Source: Uranotaenia lowii (Eukaryota > Arthropoda > Insecta > Diptera > Culicidae). From it: DNA of 64,000 nucleotides. Below are positions 30,733 to 41,914 of the stretch, one piece after another. Position 1 is the stretch's first letter. Every line of letters starts with the position of its first letter. The translations under genes were made by a program, and so were the position numbers. The stretch is from contig NC_073691.1 of NCBI RefSeq assembly GCF_029784155.1, positions 138,934,433 through 138,998,432 of the forward strand. Reading direction: 5' to 3'. Under the pieces are notes generated by a model. That model had not been told where the DNA came from and ran no database searches. It worked only from the letters and a program-made list of their open reading frames with translations.

Positions 30733-31475
30733 TTGAACAGGTGATATAGAATTCTCAAAAGATGTCACTGCTAGTTTGCTAAAAATGTATAGCGCTACCT
30801 ATTGATCAATATTGGTTTTAGTACAAATCTAACGCCATCTGCTGATGTTTTCAAATATTTAAAATTATGCGCCTCCCAGAGCTGCCACCTGGGTTTTAAA
30901 AAAAATCTGTATCAGCCAAATAACAAATCAACACTTTAAATATTAATTAAGTAGAAAATACGATTATTAAAATCAGTTTCTGAATATAAAACTTCTGGAA
31001 CCTTATTTAATTTCATTTGCTCTTGAATTTAATGCTATCATTTAAAATTTTCAATTTTAATTGTACTACAAAAAATAAATTATAAAAATGTGATTAGTCT
31101 TTTTTATTGTTCATCACATACACATACCCTACACATAATTCCAATTTTTTTTATATAATTTTGAATAATAATAAAAACATATTAAATGAAGGGTTAATTC
31201 TGAAAGTTAATACTTTTCTTTAGTGAAGAGTCTCAATCATTTGCAATAATAGCCATTTCAGATTCAGAATATCAAACCTTAAGCTAAATTTTAAGTTAAT
31301 TTTTTTATTTTAAAACTTTAATGTTATTGTGTAGATGAGCTGAAAGCAGTATCGGTGACATAATTGTTGTAGATCTTGAAATCCAGGAGTGTTGGTTAAA
31401 ATCTCTAAAAGATCTTCTGACTGTTTAGCATGATAGATTGCCTTGTTGCCGAAAAATAATGGAATTATAAGGGGA
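30733..31475. other. AT-rich DNA, nothing recognised
   Basis: There is no coding frame of note and no repeat boundary I could define. Confidence 0.4.
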
Positions 31476-31477
31476 TA

Positions 31478-31723
31478 CACAGTAAACGAAAATTACCGAG
31501 TTTGGTAATTTTTTTACCGAAATCCTAACATGTGTAAAACGTTAAACTGTTCGGTAATTTTTTCGGTAAAAAATAAGCGAACATCGGTAAATGAAGAATC
31601 TTTTAACCGATGTTCGTTTATTTTTACCGAAAAAATTACCGAACAGTTTAACGATTTACATGTGTGCACATGTTAGGATTTCGGTAAAAAAATTACCAAA
31701 CTCGGTAATTTTCGTTTACTGTG
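31478..31723. mobile_element. Foldback MITE, 246 bp, TA duplication
   Basis: The element is an almost complete palindrome running from CACAGTAAACGAAAATTACC to its complement, flanked by TA (31476-31477, 31724-31725). The arms extend about 110 bases each, with a short centre near 31597. This is a Tc1/mariner-type site. It encodes nothing. Confidence 0.85.
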
Positions 31724-31725
31724 TA

Positions 31726-33174
31726 GTTTTAATTCACAAGGGAAAGATTAATACCGAAGCAATCTGATTTTGGAAGATTTTTGCGTCCCGAACTCTTTTT
31801 TTTGTCAGATTTTTATCTACTCTTTTTATTTTCTGGCAATTAGTAACTTTAAAACTGAGCAGTTTAGAGTGAAATCGATCAATGATAATTGATGAAGTAA
31901 CTAACCTACATGAACAAAAAAAAAAGTAAAATCTTATCATTATTCTTATTCATTCAACGATACAGATTAGAGGAAAGAATGTCAAAAAGTGACAAATTCC
32001 CGGAATAAAAACAATACATATTTCGTCTAGATGATTTTCGTATTTTAAAAAATGAGGAAACATACTTATGGACTTCTATGATTTTTTCTCATGATAAATT
32101 ACTCACAGTCTTTATGCAAATTGATCATTAACTTAAAACCTTTTTTTCTAAATCTTTTTGATATTTTACACTTTTGCTAAAAAGTGCACAAATTTTCTCA
32201 ATGAACCTTGTATTTTCTAAATTTTTATCGGAAACAAGAACAGATAAAATAAATAAAAATTTGCATTTAGTGCTCCTAAATAAATCGAAATCAGTTTTCA
32301 AATTCCTTGCACCTCGAAAATGTGAATTTTGTTTCCTTGTGTTATAGTTTTGAATGCATATTTTGGGTTCTGGAGATGAATTTGAATCTCAATCGCCAAC
32401 ACCAATGCTATCATATTGAAACAGCTTTTATAAATACTTTTTTGTTTTTTTTTGGGCTCTAAAAACTCATAGGGAACGCAAAAATCATAACACGTAATCT
32501 CTTTTTTCGATTTATTGTTTCTGAAATCTTTTGAGAAGATTTTTTAAAATTTAAACTCTTACTATGAATATTTTTCTCTGTGTTACGATTGAATTTGTTT
32601 AGTGAAATATTGGTGACTAAAAGACAAAAAGGAAGATTAGAAAGTTAGACGGTCAATTGAAGTCATACCTACGTTTCTTAAACGCCTACTGGAAAACTGA
32701 TCACTCCGATGGATAATTTGACTAAAATTTAATTTTTTTTACAATGAAGGCAATTAAACACTCTTAGAACGACCAAGATCTGTTAATCTATTAAGATGGT
32801 AGAAATTTCTAAAAATAAACAAAATTGAAAATCACATGGTTTCGTACGTTTACAGTTTAATGTTTTTTTTATTGTTTCCTTCTAAATCTGAGCAAATAAT
32901 AAAGAAACTGCATAATTGAAATGTATGACAATAGCAGAACAAATATTTGAAATATTTCAGCGTAATATTCACCCCCTATGTGCCTTTTTCCGTTTTTTAA
33001 TTTAATTGAAATTCAAAACAAAATCAAGAATTTAGAAGCTCTGAATTTGAAGCTAATATAAAATTAATTACGATTAGCTCGTGTTAATTTAGGAAGCTGA
33101 GGGAAATTAGTGACAATTACAAAAAAAGTTGTCCTTACATTTCATTAAAAGCAAATTCAAAATCAACACTCAAC
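31726..33174. other. AT-rich DNA, nothing recognised
   Basis: About 1.45 kb with long A and T runs and no convincing frame. No element ends were identified. Confidence 0.4.
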
Positions 33175-33334
33175 AACACACTTTTGTTGAGTTCGCTCGT
33201 CTCTCTTCATGGGAACGGTCGTGTTTATCGTTGCTCCTCAACTGCGGTAAAAATTAAAACCATTTAAAAGCGTTGGTTTTCAGGCACCCGTTGCGCCATG
33301 GCCGGCGAAGGCCTTTCCTCGGTCCTCGGCCTTA

Positions 33335-33439
33335 GGCCGATGACATAGTGAATACGATGCGATGCGATGCGGCGAATGCGGTTTAATGCGGTGAACCACA
33401 TTTGATGAAAATGTATGTGAATCGCTTAAACATGACATA
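33335..33439. mobile_element. Truncated TTA-site MITE, copy 1
   Basis: It starts GGCCGATGACATAGTGAA after a TTA (33332-33334) and matches the first half of copy 2. It stops abruptly at CATGACATA where copy 2 begins, so its right half is missing. Confidence 0.75.
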
Positions 33440-33655
33440 GGCCGATGACATAGTGAATACGATGCGATGCGATGCGGAGAATGCGATTCAATGCGGTGAA
33501 CCACATTTGATGAAAATGTATGTGAATCGCTTAAACCTGACATACTCAACGCTGCGAAGCAGATGTCAATTTGTTCCGCCGCACGAGTTCGCGTAGGCTG
33601 CGTCCGTAAAATTTCCGCCAATTCGCATCGCATCGCACTCACTATGTCATCGGCC
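33440..33655. mobile_element. TTA-site MITE, copy 2 (216 bp)
   Basis: Inverted ends GGCCGATGACATAGTGA / TCACTATGTCATCGGCC with ATGCGATGCG-type repeats next to both. TTA (33656-33658) separates it from copy 3. Frames inside it (120 codons on the minus strand) arise from the repeat structure and are not genes. Confidence 0.8.
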
Positions 33656-33658
33656 TTA

Positions 33659-33874
33659 GGCCGATGACATAGTGAGTGCGATGCGATGCGAATTGGCGGA
33701 AAATTTACGGACGCAGCCTATGCGAACTCGAGCGGCGGAACAAATTGACATCTCCTTCGCCGCGTTGAGTATGTCTGGTTTAAGCGAATTACATACATTT
33801 TCATCGAATGTGGTTCACCGCATTGAATCGCATTCACCGCATCGCATCGCATCGTATTCACTATGTCTTCGGCC
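33659..33874. mobile_element. TTA-site MITE, copy 3 (216 bp, inverted relative to copy 2)
   Basis: This is the mirror of copy 2, so 33440-33874 is a large palindrome centred on the shared TTA. A second TTA follows at 33875-33877. A 3-bp TTA duplication fits PIF/Harbinger-type elements, but the superfamily is not proven. Confidence 0.8.
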
Positions 33875-35129
33875 TTACGAATCACTTTTAGAAACGAAAC
33901 AAGTGCTATTTAGCAAACTGCGATTGCTTTTCGGTAATCGCCTTGAAGCGAATAGTGTGGTGCACAACGAAATGCTGACCAGATTATACCGTGTACCTAT
34001 ATGTATATTCCTAGCTTGAGTGTGGAAATATCTGGTGTTGTGAAGCAATCTGTCCTTGAATTCGGAACAGTGGTACTTGAATGCAAAGGTGTTTTCAAAG
34101 ACTCGAGAATTGCCCATGTTTCGGTCTTTGAATGCCACCAGCTGTTGAATCACAGTGCAACGACGGGAGGAAAGTGTACGTTCCGTCGTTTTCTACACGA
34201 GTTACTTTCGCCGGTACTATTTTGACAGACTTTCTGGAGGTAGGAAAAGTGCTAATTCCTGTGCGTATGTACACCCCGAAGCCCATGGTGTGTAAAAATT
34301 GTCAGCGATATGGCCACACACATCGTTACTGTGGCAATAAAGCTAAGTGTGGAAGATGTGGTCTACCGCACAAGGCTTCTCGCTGCCCCTCCCAAATAGG
34401 CCTGTCTGCACTGCAAAGGCACTCACTCGTCTATTCGTGATTGTTCGTGAAACGAGCACAAGCTTCGAAAGTGAATCTCATCCGAAGATCGAACATGAGC
34501 TACGCAGCAATTGTTCGATCATCTTTGCCAGATCTCAATGGACCTAACCAATTTGCTGTTCTGAGTGACACCAACGATGACCAAGAAACAGCAAACCAAA
34601 ATGAAACGCTCTGTGTCTCAAGATCGGAAACACAGCGGAAACGACAGAAACCATCTTCTCTCCCTGTAAGAACTGCTACAAAGCGGGTTAGAGAGAGTAA
34701 GAATATATCAACGGTCGAGGAATCTACAGTCAGCCAGAAAACCTTTGATCAATCACATCCATCTCGAAGCTCATGTACTACAGAAATTCCAATTCGAAAG
34801 CCGACACCACCGATGTCGAAGCAGTCGACGACGCCTCTCATCAACAACGAAAAAACGGTCACCGATCTCATCATTTTAGTTTCTCTTGTATTCAACTTGG
34901 ACGATCACTGGACAGAAATGCTGCTTTAACTGAAACCCATTTTGAGCTCAATTTTGGCAAAGCTCATTGAAACCCGGCCGCTTTTGCGAAATTTTTTGCC
35001 AAATGTTTGAAATACTATTGTTTTAGTTTTAAGTGAAGTGCGGCGCTTTTATGGTTATTTACCGAGTGTGCCTTGTAGAAAATAGATTGGTGTTAAATAA
35101 TAATAAAAAAAACACACTTTTGTTGAGTT

Positions 35130-35995
35130 ACTTATCAACAAAAGTAATTTGGTATAATTCAGTCCAGGGAATCGCAAGTTACAGCTGCTTTAGTTTGGTG
35201 GACTGACTTTTTTTTTCAATATTGAGCCTTTCAAGTGATAAATTAGTTTTTTTTTGTTGAATAAACACCCCCACGGAATGGAAAATTTTGAAAATTTAAA
35301 GCACATCTACTAAGAAAGGTTCCAACTTTTTATAGAAATTCGAGCTTTTGCGGGTATTTTATAACGGTTTTTGCCGCTTGGGGGTGGTGATCACCCTGAT
35401 CGACCCCCCTCCCCATAGGACCGCACCTGATTGTGGTTCAAATTTATCGTCTCTTTCAACGTAAAGGATAAGTACATGAAATTAAGGGCACGGAGAGTCA
35501 GATCAGAATAGACGCAAATAACTGGAAACAGCACCTTATGTGCGCTTGTTTTCTTGATCGCTCCCAATTTTGTCGGAGAATGTTCTCAGAACTAGAAACA
35601 AGTATCGCTTTACACTTTGATTATCGTTTATTCCAGCTTTTCTCGATATATCCTAGCTTGCTCATAAATCCAATAAAGAAATCGATGTAAATCAAATCTA
35701 GCTGGAATGCCCAGATTTTATTTAAAAATTCCCGTATTTTGCCAGATTTTCTAAATCAAATAAAAAAACTTAATTTTCCTATTAAAATTTTTTAGATGTT
35801 GTTTTGAAAACGATTTTGAATTTTTTTTTCAATATGAAAATAAGTTTTCGTTCAATCCTCAGATACAATTTTAAAACTGCTGCTGTGATTCAAAGAAATC
35901 TTCATATTTCTAGTAATTTTATTTCTTAGTTCTATTTTTTCCAAAATCGTCCTGAATTGTCCGACCAAAAATAAATAAAAAAAATTTCAAAGCAG
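35130..35995. other. AT-rich DNA, nothing recognised
   Basis: No coding frame is evident. Short phrases such as GCCCAGATTTTATTT and CCAGATTTTCT hint at an old repeat but have no definable ends. Confidence 0.4.
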
Positions 35996-35997
35996 TA

Positions 35998-37756
35998 CCG
36001 TCAAACGGGGCAACATGCAAAAGCAGGGTTAGATGCAACATTTGTATACCACAACACTCATTCAATTTTTATTTCAATATACTGTGATAAAGTTATCATT
36101 GAATGATAACAAATTGATGGTGACATAGTGTTTAACATCGTGAAAGAGTTTTTTTTAAAGTTTTTGATTGTCATAAAAAATTTAAAAAAATCGAGCAATA
36201 AATGTACAATTTTTTACAATTTTCGATGCCGTAAAAAGCTTTACCTAGTATGACGGATTGGCTTAATGATATCACATACAAACTTTATATTGCTTTCATT
36301 ATCCTATACCAACACTGTTGGTGTATAAATATTTTTCGGACAATCACCAATTTTTTTTAAATAAATTTTTTTATAATTCAGTTAGCTGTCTGGGGCAAAA
36401 TGCAACAAAATGCAAATCAGAACTAAATCTTATAAATCGCGTTTCCATATGCTGGGATATGATTTGCATTATGCGTTTGTTAACATTTAAATTTCATCTA
36501 TTCTAAGAATTATTTTCATAATTTAAGCTAAAAGAATATTTTGTAGTATTTTTTTACCCCTAAATGTATGCAGCAGATTAACAATTTTTCTTTAAAAAAA
36601 ATTTGACAGAAAAAATGGAAAATTTAAAACCAAAAATTAATGCAATTGGTGCATTATGCGTTATGACATCACTAATCTGCCCCTACTCGCATAACAGTCC
36701 CATATGAATTTTCGTCATTTTTCATCTAACCTGACAGTTCGTCATTTTGAACATAGGGCTTCAATATAAAACAATAAAAAAAGAGATTTTGTTCTAGAAA
36801 TTTTGAAAAAAATATCAATTCGTGTCTGTCCCATATGAAATATACCCGCATAACAGTCCCATATGTGAAATACCATGGATTTGTTTACATTTCAATGCTT
36901 CTTTCGGGGAAATAGTCTTTGATTTATTGCTTTGAAGCATTTAAGAAAGGTTTAAACTCACTTGATGTCGAATTATGCACACTAGTTCTCAAATGCAGGT
37001 CAGTAAGAAGGAAGGAATGTCTTCCTGAGCAAAAAACTAACAGATGCAATAAAAATCGTAAAAAGATTCAACTTACAATGCAGAATTCACAATATTTTTC
37101 CAAAAGTATGTTTCTTTTTCTGATAACTGCATTTAGAAGTTCAAAAATGATCAAATTTAAGTCTTAGAAAGTAGCTTGGTTAGCAAAACATATTCTGTAT
37201 GGGACTGTTATGCGATTAGATTTGAAAAAGGTCTCAAATATGCTCGCATAACAGTCCCATATCGAATAAAATGGTGCTCCCGACGTTACCGATGGCCCAA
37301 TTTCTAAAATTGTAGGTTTTACGATTTATTATGACAACCTAGAACACATTCCATCAAACGATTTTCGTTTATGCTGACAGTTGTGGTCATAATTAAAAAA
37401 TATATTCCAAAACAGAAAAAGCTGATTTTCTCGCTTGCTTGTTTTTGCATATGGGACTGTTATGAAAGTAGGGGCAGTAATGTATCAAAAACTATAAATT
37501 TTCAAACGTTTTCATTTGATTTTTCATTAATTACAGAGTTTCTTGCATCTTACCCCTTTTTCTTAGTAGGGTGAAAATCGAATGTTTTTGTAAATTTAAA
37601 AATATCTGGTAAAACCAATAATTTTTCTGACTACGTCAGTTTGGTGTCCCATCAACCTTAAAACTTTTGATGTACAAGAGGTATGATTATCTGTAAGCAT
37701 TAAGATTTTATAATCCATTGAAGTTGAAAAGTGTTGCATGTTGCCCCAGTTGACGG
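35998..37756. mobile_element. TIR element with TA duplication, 1.76 kb including a nested element
   Basis: The ends are CCGTCAAACGGGGCAACATG and its near-complement CATGTTGCCCCAGTTGACGG, flanked by TA (35996-35997, 37757-37758). About 960 bp is its own sequence. No transposase frame is present. A TA target suggests Tc1/mariner-type mobilisation. Confidence 0.78.
36677..37477. mobile_element. Nested TIR element, 801 bp, TAAT duplication
   Basis: The ends are CTGCCCCTACTCGCATAACA and, from the right, CTGCCCCTACTTTCATAACA. TAAT lies on both sides (36673-36676, 37478-37481). The sequence GCATAACAGTCCCATAT appears at both ends and three more times internally, in both orientations (near 36849, 37199 inverted, 37247). 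No coding frame. Confidence 0.75.
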
Positions 37757-37799
37757 TATACACTGTCTCTAAGTATAATCATCGATTTTTATCTATTAC

Positions 37800-40275
37800 T
37801 AGCTGACCCGGTGCGCTTTGCTACACCTTGTAAATATCAATAAATTGTGTGAAAATAATTTCACTACAAATAAATTTTCGATATCTTTATAATGAGAGCT
37901 TTCACATCAAATTATTATAGGAATACAAAGAAGATTAGATTATTTGAAATGATTCTATTTTAAACTTGATCTGAAATTGTTTTTCAATAATGGTTTAAAA
38001 TTTGATATTAAGAACTCTTTGTTATTCTCATTTCTCCCCTGCAGTGTGGGGATGGTCCACGAACTGCCATAACAACTTTTTTCGTAACCAAATAACATCA
38101 CATTTCACATATGGCTCCATTTGCTTGATAAGTTTTCAAGCTATTCATACATTCCTTCTTCCCGTTTCTTCTCTGGAAGAAGGAGAGGTCGTAAATCTTT
38201 AAACATTCCTTTCATGTAAAATATGGTTTCTTTAGCTTGAAAAGTTTTAAAACTATGCGACAAAACCTCCCCAATTCCCGACTCTATGGAATCTCTCTTT
38301 TAAAAAATTAAAAACATTTTTCGTGCTCGAATACGTTGGATAAGTTCTCAAATTATACAAAAAATGTGCGGAACTCCTTTTCCCCTTCCTTATTCCCCAC
38401 TGGAAGGTGAAAAGGGTTTTTTATAACCATAGAATCATTTTTTGTGCCCCATACCCTCCCTGTTGAAATTCGGTTAAATTTATTTGATGAGGCCTTGAAT
38501 TTATCAAAACAAACGTATGACACCTTTCTTCTCTTTCATAAATATCCCGTGAGGGGAACCAAATAATCTTGGAAATATTTCTTGTATTAAAATACTCTTC
38601 CTAATTTGTTACCATCTACTAGTTTAGCACTCGAGTTATTAAAAAAAATGTATGGGAGCTCCCCTTCCCCCTTCCTATCGAATCTGTGGAAGGAGGGATA
38701 AGCCTTGATGAATCATCGAAAAAAAAATTCTACACAAATACCCGCTGCAATTTTATTTGAATAATAAGTTCTCCAGTGATTCAAAAATGTTGTGTAAAAA
38801 ACCTTCCTCCTCCTTCCCCTCCCGTTGAAGAGAGGGGGGTCTCGAAGCATAAAAAAACATTTCTCGTACTCAAATATACTTCCATGATAAATCTTCTTCC
38901 CCCCCAGTGGAAGGAAAGATGGGTCTCAAACATTGTAGAAACTTGAGTCCTAGCCTTATACCTTCATATGTGAAATTTTGATTCATTTGCACGATTAGTT
39001 ATCAAATACTGCGTTAAATTGTATGGAAGACCCCTTCCCCCCTCTTTACATTACCTCAATCGAAAGGAGTGGAGTCCCAAATAATCATAGAAACATTTGT
39101 CGTACCCAAATAACAACCCAAGTCAAATTTGGTTCCATTTGCTTGATTAGTTTTCGAATTTTTCATAAAATTGTATGGAAAACCCCTCCCCCTTTTTTAT
39201 CTCCACACTGGAAAGACGGAGGAGTCTAAAACCATCATCAAAATATTATTCCTACCCATACACCCTCGCATACCAAATTTGGTTCCGTTTGCTTGATTAG
39301 TTCTCGAATTGTGTGAAAAGTTGTATGGGAGCCCCCTGTTTGCCAATTGAAAGAAGGGAGGGGTACCAAACCAGGAACATTTCTCGAAACCAAATACCCT
39401 CCCATGCCAAGTTCGGTACCATTTGCATGATCAATTCTCGCGTTATGTAAACAAAAGACTAATGTGTTTGGGAGACCCCCTCCCCCTTCCTGTAAAAGGG
39501 AGGGGTCTCAAACCATAATAGGAACCTTACCCGGCCTCCAATATCCTCACCTGCCAAGTTTCACGTAAATCGGTTCAGTAGATTTCGAGTCTATAGGGAA
39601 CAGACAGACAGACATACAGACAAACAGAAATTTATTTTTAGACCCCGTTCGTTTTTGGCGACATTCGATTTTGGCAACATTCGATTTTGGCAACATTCGA
39701 TTTTGGCAACATCCGATTTTGGCACATGTGCCAAAATCGAACGGTTTTTAGAAACAACATCACCTTTTAGTTTTCGTTATACCAGGACCAATATATTTAA
39801 GACAAACACCATAAATACGTTTTTGTGTTCTGAAATAGTGATTAAATGCAACAATAAAAACAAAAGTTTTTTTTTAAATTTATAAAGTACTCAAAAATGA
39901 CAAAAAGATGAAAAATTTAAAAAGTTAAAAAATAAATTCAAACAGAAGACTGAAAATGACAAAAAACAACTAAAAAATGATGAAGTATGACAAAAATAGC
40001 AAATTTGACGTATGAAAACAAACATTATAAACAAAACAAGAAAAATATAAAATGCACCAAAAATGTGATGAAAAAAAAAAATAAAAAAATATCTATAAAT
40101 GGTCGGAAATTGACTAAAAATAACGTTTTTGATAATAATAATAGTTATTTTGTAAAAAGAACTGAAAAAAAATGTTGAGAAAAAAAACCTTTCGATTTTG
40201 GCAACACAAAATATACGGGCGTGTTGCCAAAATCGAACGGGGTCTGTAGATATATGTATATATAGATACTCAAAT
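37800..40275 (+). repeat. Interspersed repeat built of degenerate ~150-bp units, interrupted once
   Basis: It starts AGCTGACCCGGTGCGC and ends AAATCGGTTCAGTAGATTTC... followed by GACAGACAGACA and a TATA-rich tail that continues at 40247 beyond a nested element. Between about 38030 and 39540 a unit recurs some ten times with the order CCTTCCCCC, GGAAGG(A/G)GGGGTCT, AAACATTTCTCGTACCCAAATA, CCATTTGCTTGATTAGTTCTC; recent units are spaced about 146-156 bases apart. Such ends are familiar from insect interspersed repeats (perhaps RTE-related), but the class is uncertain. No protein is encoded. Confidence 0.55.
39640..40246. mobile_element. TIR element nested in the interspersed repeat
   Basis: Ends are AGACCCCGTTCG and CGAACGGGGTCTG next to TA, with several GATTTTGGCAACA repeats just inside both. 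The middle is A-rich low-complexity sequence. It interrupts the TATA-rich tail of the surrounding repeat. Confidence 0.6.
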
Positions 40276-40328
40276 TATTTAACAATCCTCCGTTGAAGTT
40301 TTCCATTTCAAATTTTCATTTTTAGTTA

Positions 40329-40580
40329 CGCAACGAACGGGGTCAGCGTAATACCGAAGGACCTCAACCCCCAAACTGCCCCCAGTTCCGGCCGATAGAG
40401 AAATACTGGGCAATCACGAAGCGGAGGCTTAAGGCAAAGGGAAAACTTGTTAGGAACATGACTCAAATGAAGAACTGGTGGAATCAAATCGCCAAAACGG
40501 TGGACGAAAAGGTAGTGCGCCGCCTAATGTGCCGTATTACGGGAAAAGTACGAGAATTTCTTCGAAACAGCAATGAATAA
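40329..40580 (+). pseudogene. Tc1/mariner-type transposase, C-terminal remnant
   Basis: The plus-strand frame ending at 40578-40580 reads PPNCPQFRPIEKYWAITKR followed by about 50 codons rich in Lys/Arg. The PxxRPIEKYW block is the segment around the last catalytic acidic residue in Tc1/mariner transposases. Nothing upstream matches the rest of a transposase, so only the last ~75 codons survive. Confidence 0.8.
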
Positions 40581-40929
40581 TTTTTTTAATTTTTTTTTTA
40601 TGAAAAAGTAAAGAAAATGCTACATTTGTATGAAAAACAAATTATGAATTCGTTAATAAATGACTGAACTACACGCAATTGTTTGTGTTCCAATATTAAA
40701 TGAAGCAGACTTTACATTAAAAGCTGTTAAGGAATTAGGAACTTACGATACTTACTAACATTATACTCACCGCAATAATAATTAGAATATAGAATATTAC
40801 ATTTGAGTTTGGACTGTTAACAAATATCTTATCAAAATTATTCAAATTTCAATGCATAGTTTTTGAAGCTATTTAAATGCTTATTTTATAACTGCTAGAT
40901 GACTGTCGCTCCGTAACGCATTGATTTAC
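40581..40929. other. AT-rich DNA, nothing recognised
   Basis: Possibly the 3' untranslated part of the transposase copy, but no inverted terminus was found. Confidence 0.35.
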
Positions 40930-40931
40930 TA

Positions 40932-41912
40932 CACCCAAAATAATTTAGAAATTTTTTCTACGGGATTTTTCACGTAAACGAAGATTTTGTTGCGTCTTAT
41001 AGATTTTATGTGATTGTGTCATAACTTGTTTCCTTCCACATAGACGATTCATGAAATTCACGTAAAGTCTATTTGGATGATTTGAAATCTGTTTTAAGCT
41101 TTTTTTAACGATCGTGAAGCACGCGATTCTTATAAGAAGAAAAACGACCCATAGCTGCAGTACTCGACCATTCCTCAGTCTTTGTTTGCTTCTGTCCCCA
41201 CAAATTTTACGCGAAATTTTAGTAAAAGAATATTGTTTTCTTGCTCAAGGCATTCAGGGCTTTCCCTGGGAGGTCGGAGGTGGCAAAACTGGTGGTCCAC
41301 GGATGCGTCTACCGGTGAGTTAAGATTGCAGGAGGCAAAATCATATCCATTTTTAACTTTTTACTATAACCTTACAGGCACAGCAACACAATTTCTACGA
41401 TTAGTAACAGCAGCAGTGAATACGGATGCAATATGGTAACTTACAGTCTCTGGAGAAATATTCCGCGACCAGTACCCCGTAACAGCTACGACCCAGAAGT
41501 CGGTCACAGGTCACTTTGGTGTTTTTTTTTATTATAGTGACTGTTAAGTGAATGGTTAGTCTCATGTGAATAAGTGCCTAATATCATAAAGTGCATTCAG
41601 AATAAACAATTTTCACGTAAATTTATGGTTGATATTTTATTTAAAATGATTTAAAATAGTATGAACAAGTAAAAGGAACAATAGAACTGATTAAAACAAC
41701 ACCTCAACACTAAATTTATTTCACGTAACTTCCACCTTCCAACCAAGTTGCAACGGTCTTAAATTCACGTAAATTTTAGATGACATTCATGAAGCACCGA
41801 TTCTTATTAGGGGCTTGTTCAAATGTTTTAATCGTAGGAGCTACGTGAAAATCAATTGGATAAAAATTATATAGTTTTTCACGTAGCCGCTACGTGCAAA
41901 TTATTTTGGGTG
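40932..41912. mobile_element. TA-site TIR element with intron-like interior, 981 bp
   Basis: Ends CACCCAAAATAATTT and AAATTATTTTGGGTG are flanked by TA (40930-40931, 41913-41914). TTCACGTAA motifs recur near both ends in both orientations. Inside, an acceptor-like GGCATTCAG at about 41256 precedes a GC-rich block. A donor-like GTGAGT (about 41313) and an acceptor-like CCTTACAG (about 41379) bound a 65-bp AT-rich stretch. The encoded peptides are not recognised. Confidence 0.65.
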
Positions 41913-41914
41913 TA

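Larger units (their letters stand above)
33298..34929 (+). pseudogene. Non-LTR ORF1 (zinc-knuckle RNA-binding protein), frameshifted
   Basis: The likely start ATG at 33298 is followed by the nested MITEs. Coding resemblance resumes after 33878 and switches frame several times (frames ending at 34225, 34440 and 34929). CKNCQRYGHTHRYC is a clear CX2CX4HX4C knuckle, followed by CGRCGLPHKASRC and, in another frame, a third one (CLHCKGTHSSIRDC). The tail includes NMSYAAIVRSSLPDLNGPNQ, typical of ORF1 proteins of insect non-LTR elements. The protein would bind element RNA. Frameshifts and MITEs show it is dead. Confidence 0.75.
33194..35110 (+). mobile_element. ORF1-only non-LTR element with 19-bp target duplication
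   Basis: AACACACTTTTGTTGAGTT is present at 33175-33193 and again at 35111-35129, a perfect 19-bp duplication. The element starts CGCTCGTCTCTC, has a short leader, an ORF1-like region with zinc knuckles, and then goes straight into a 3' region ending AATAATAATAAAAAA. No RT or endonuclease sequence lies between, so ORF2 is deleted. It must have been mobilised by an enzyme from another copy. Three MITE copies are nested at 33335-33874. Confidence 0.85.

Noticed and set aside
33280..33642. 120-codon frame resembling its mirror at 33672-34019
   Set aside because: Both arise from the palindromic MITE copies, which explains their near-identical peptides.
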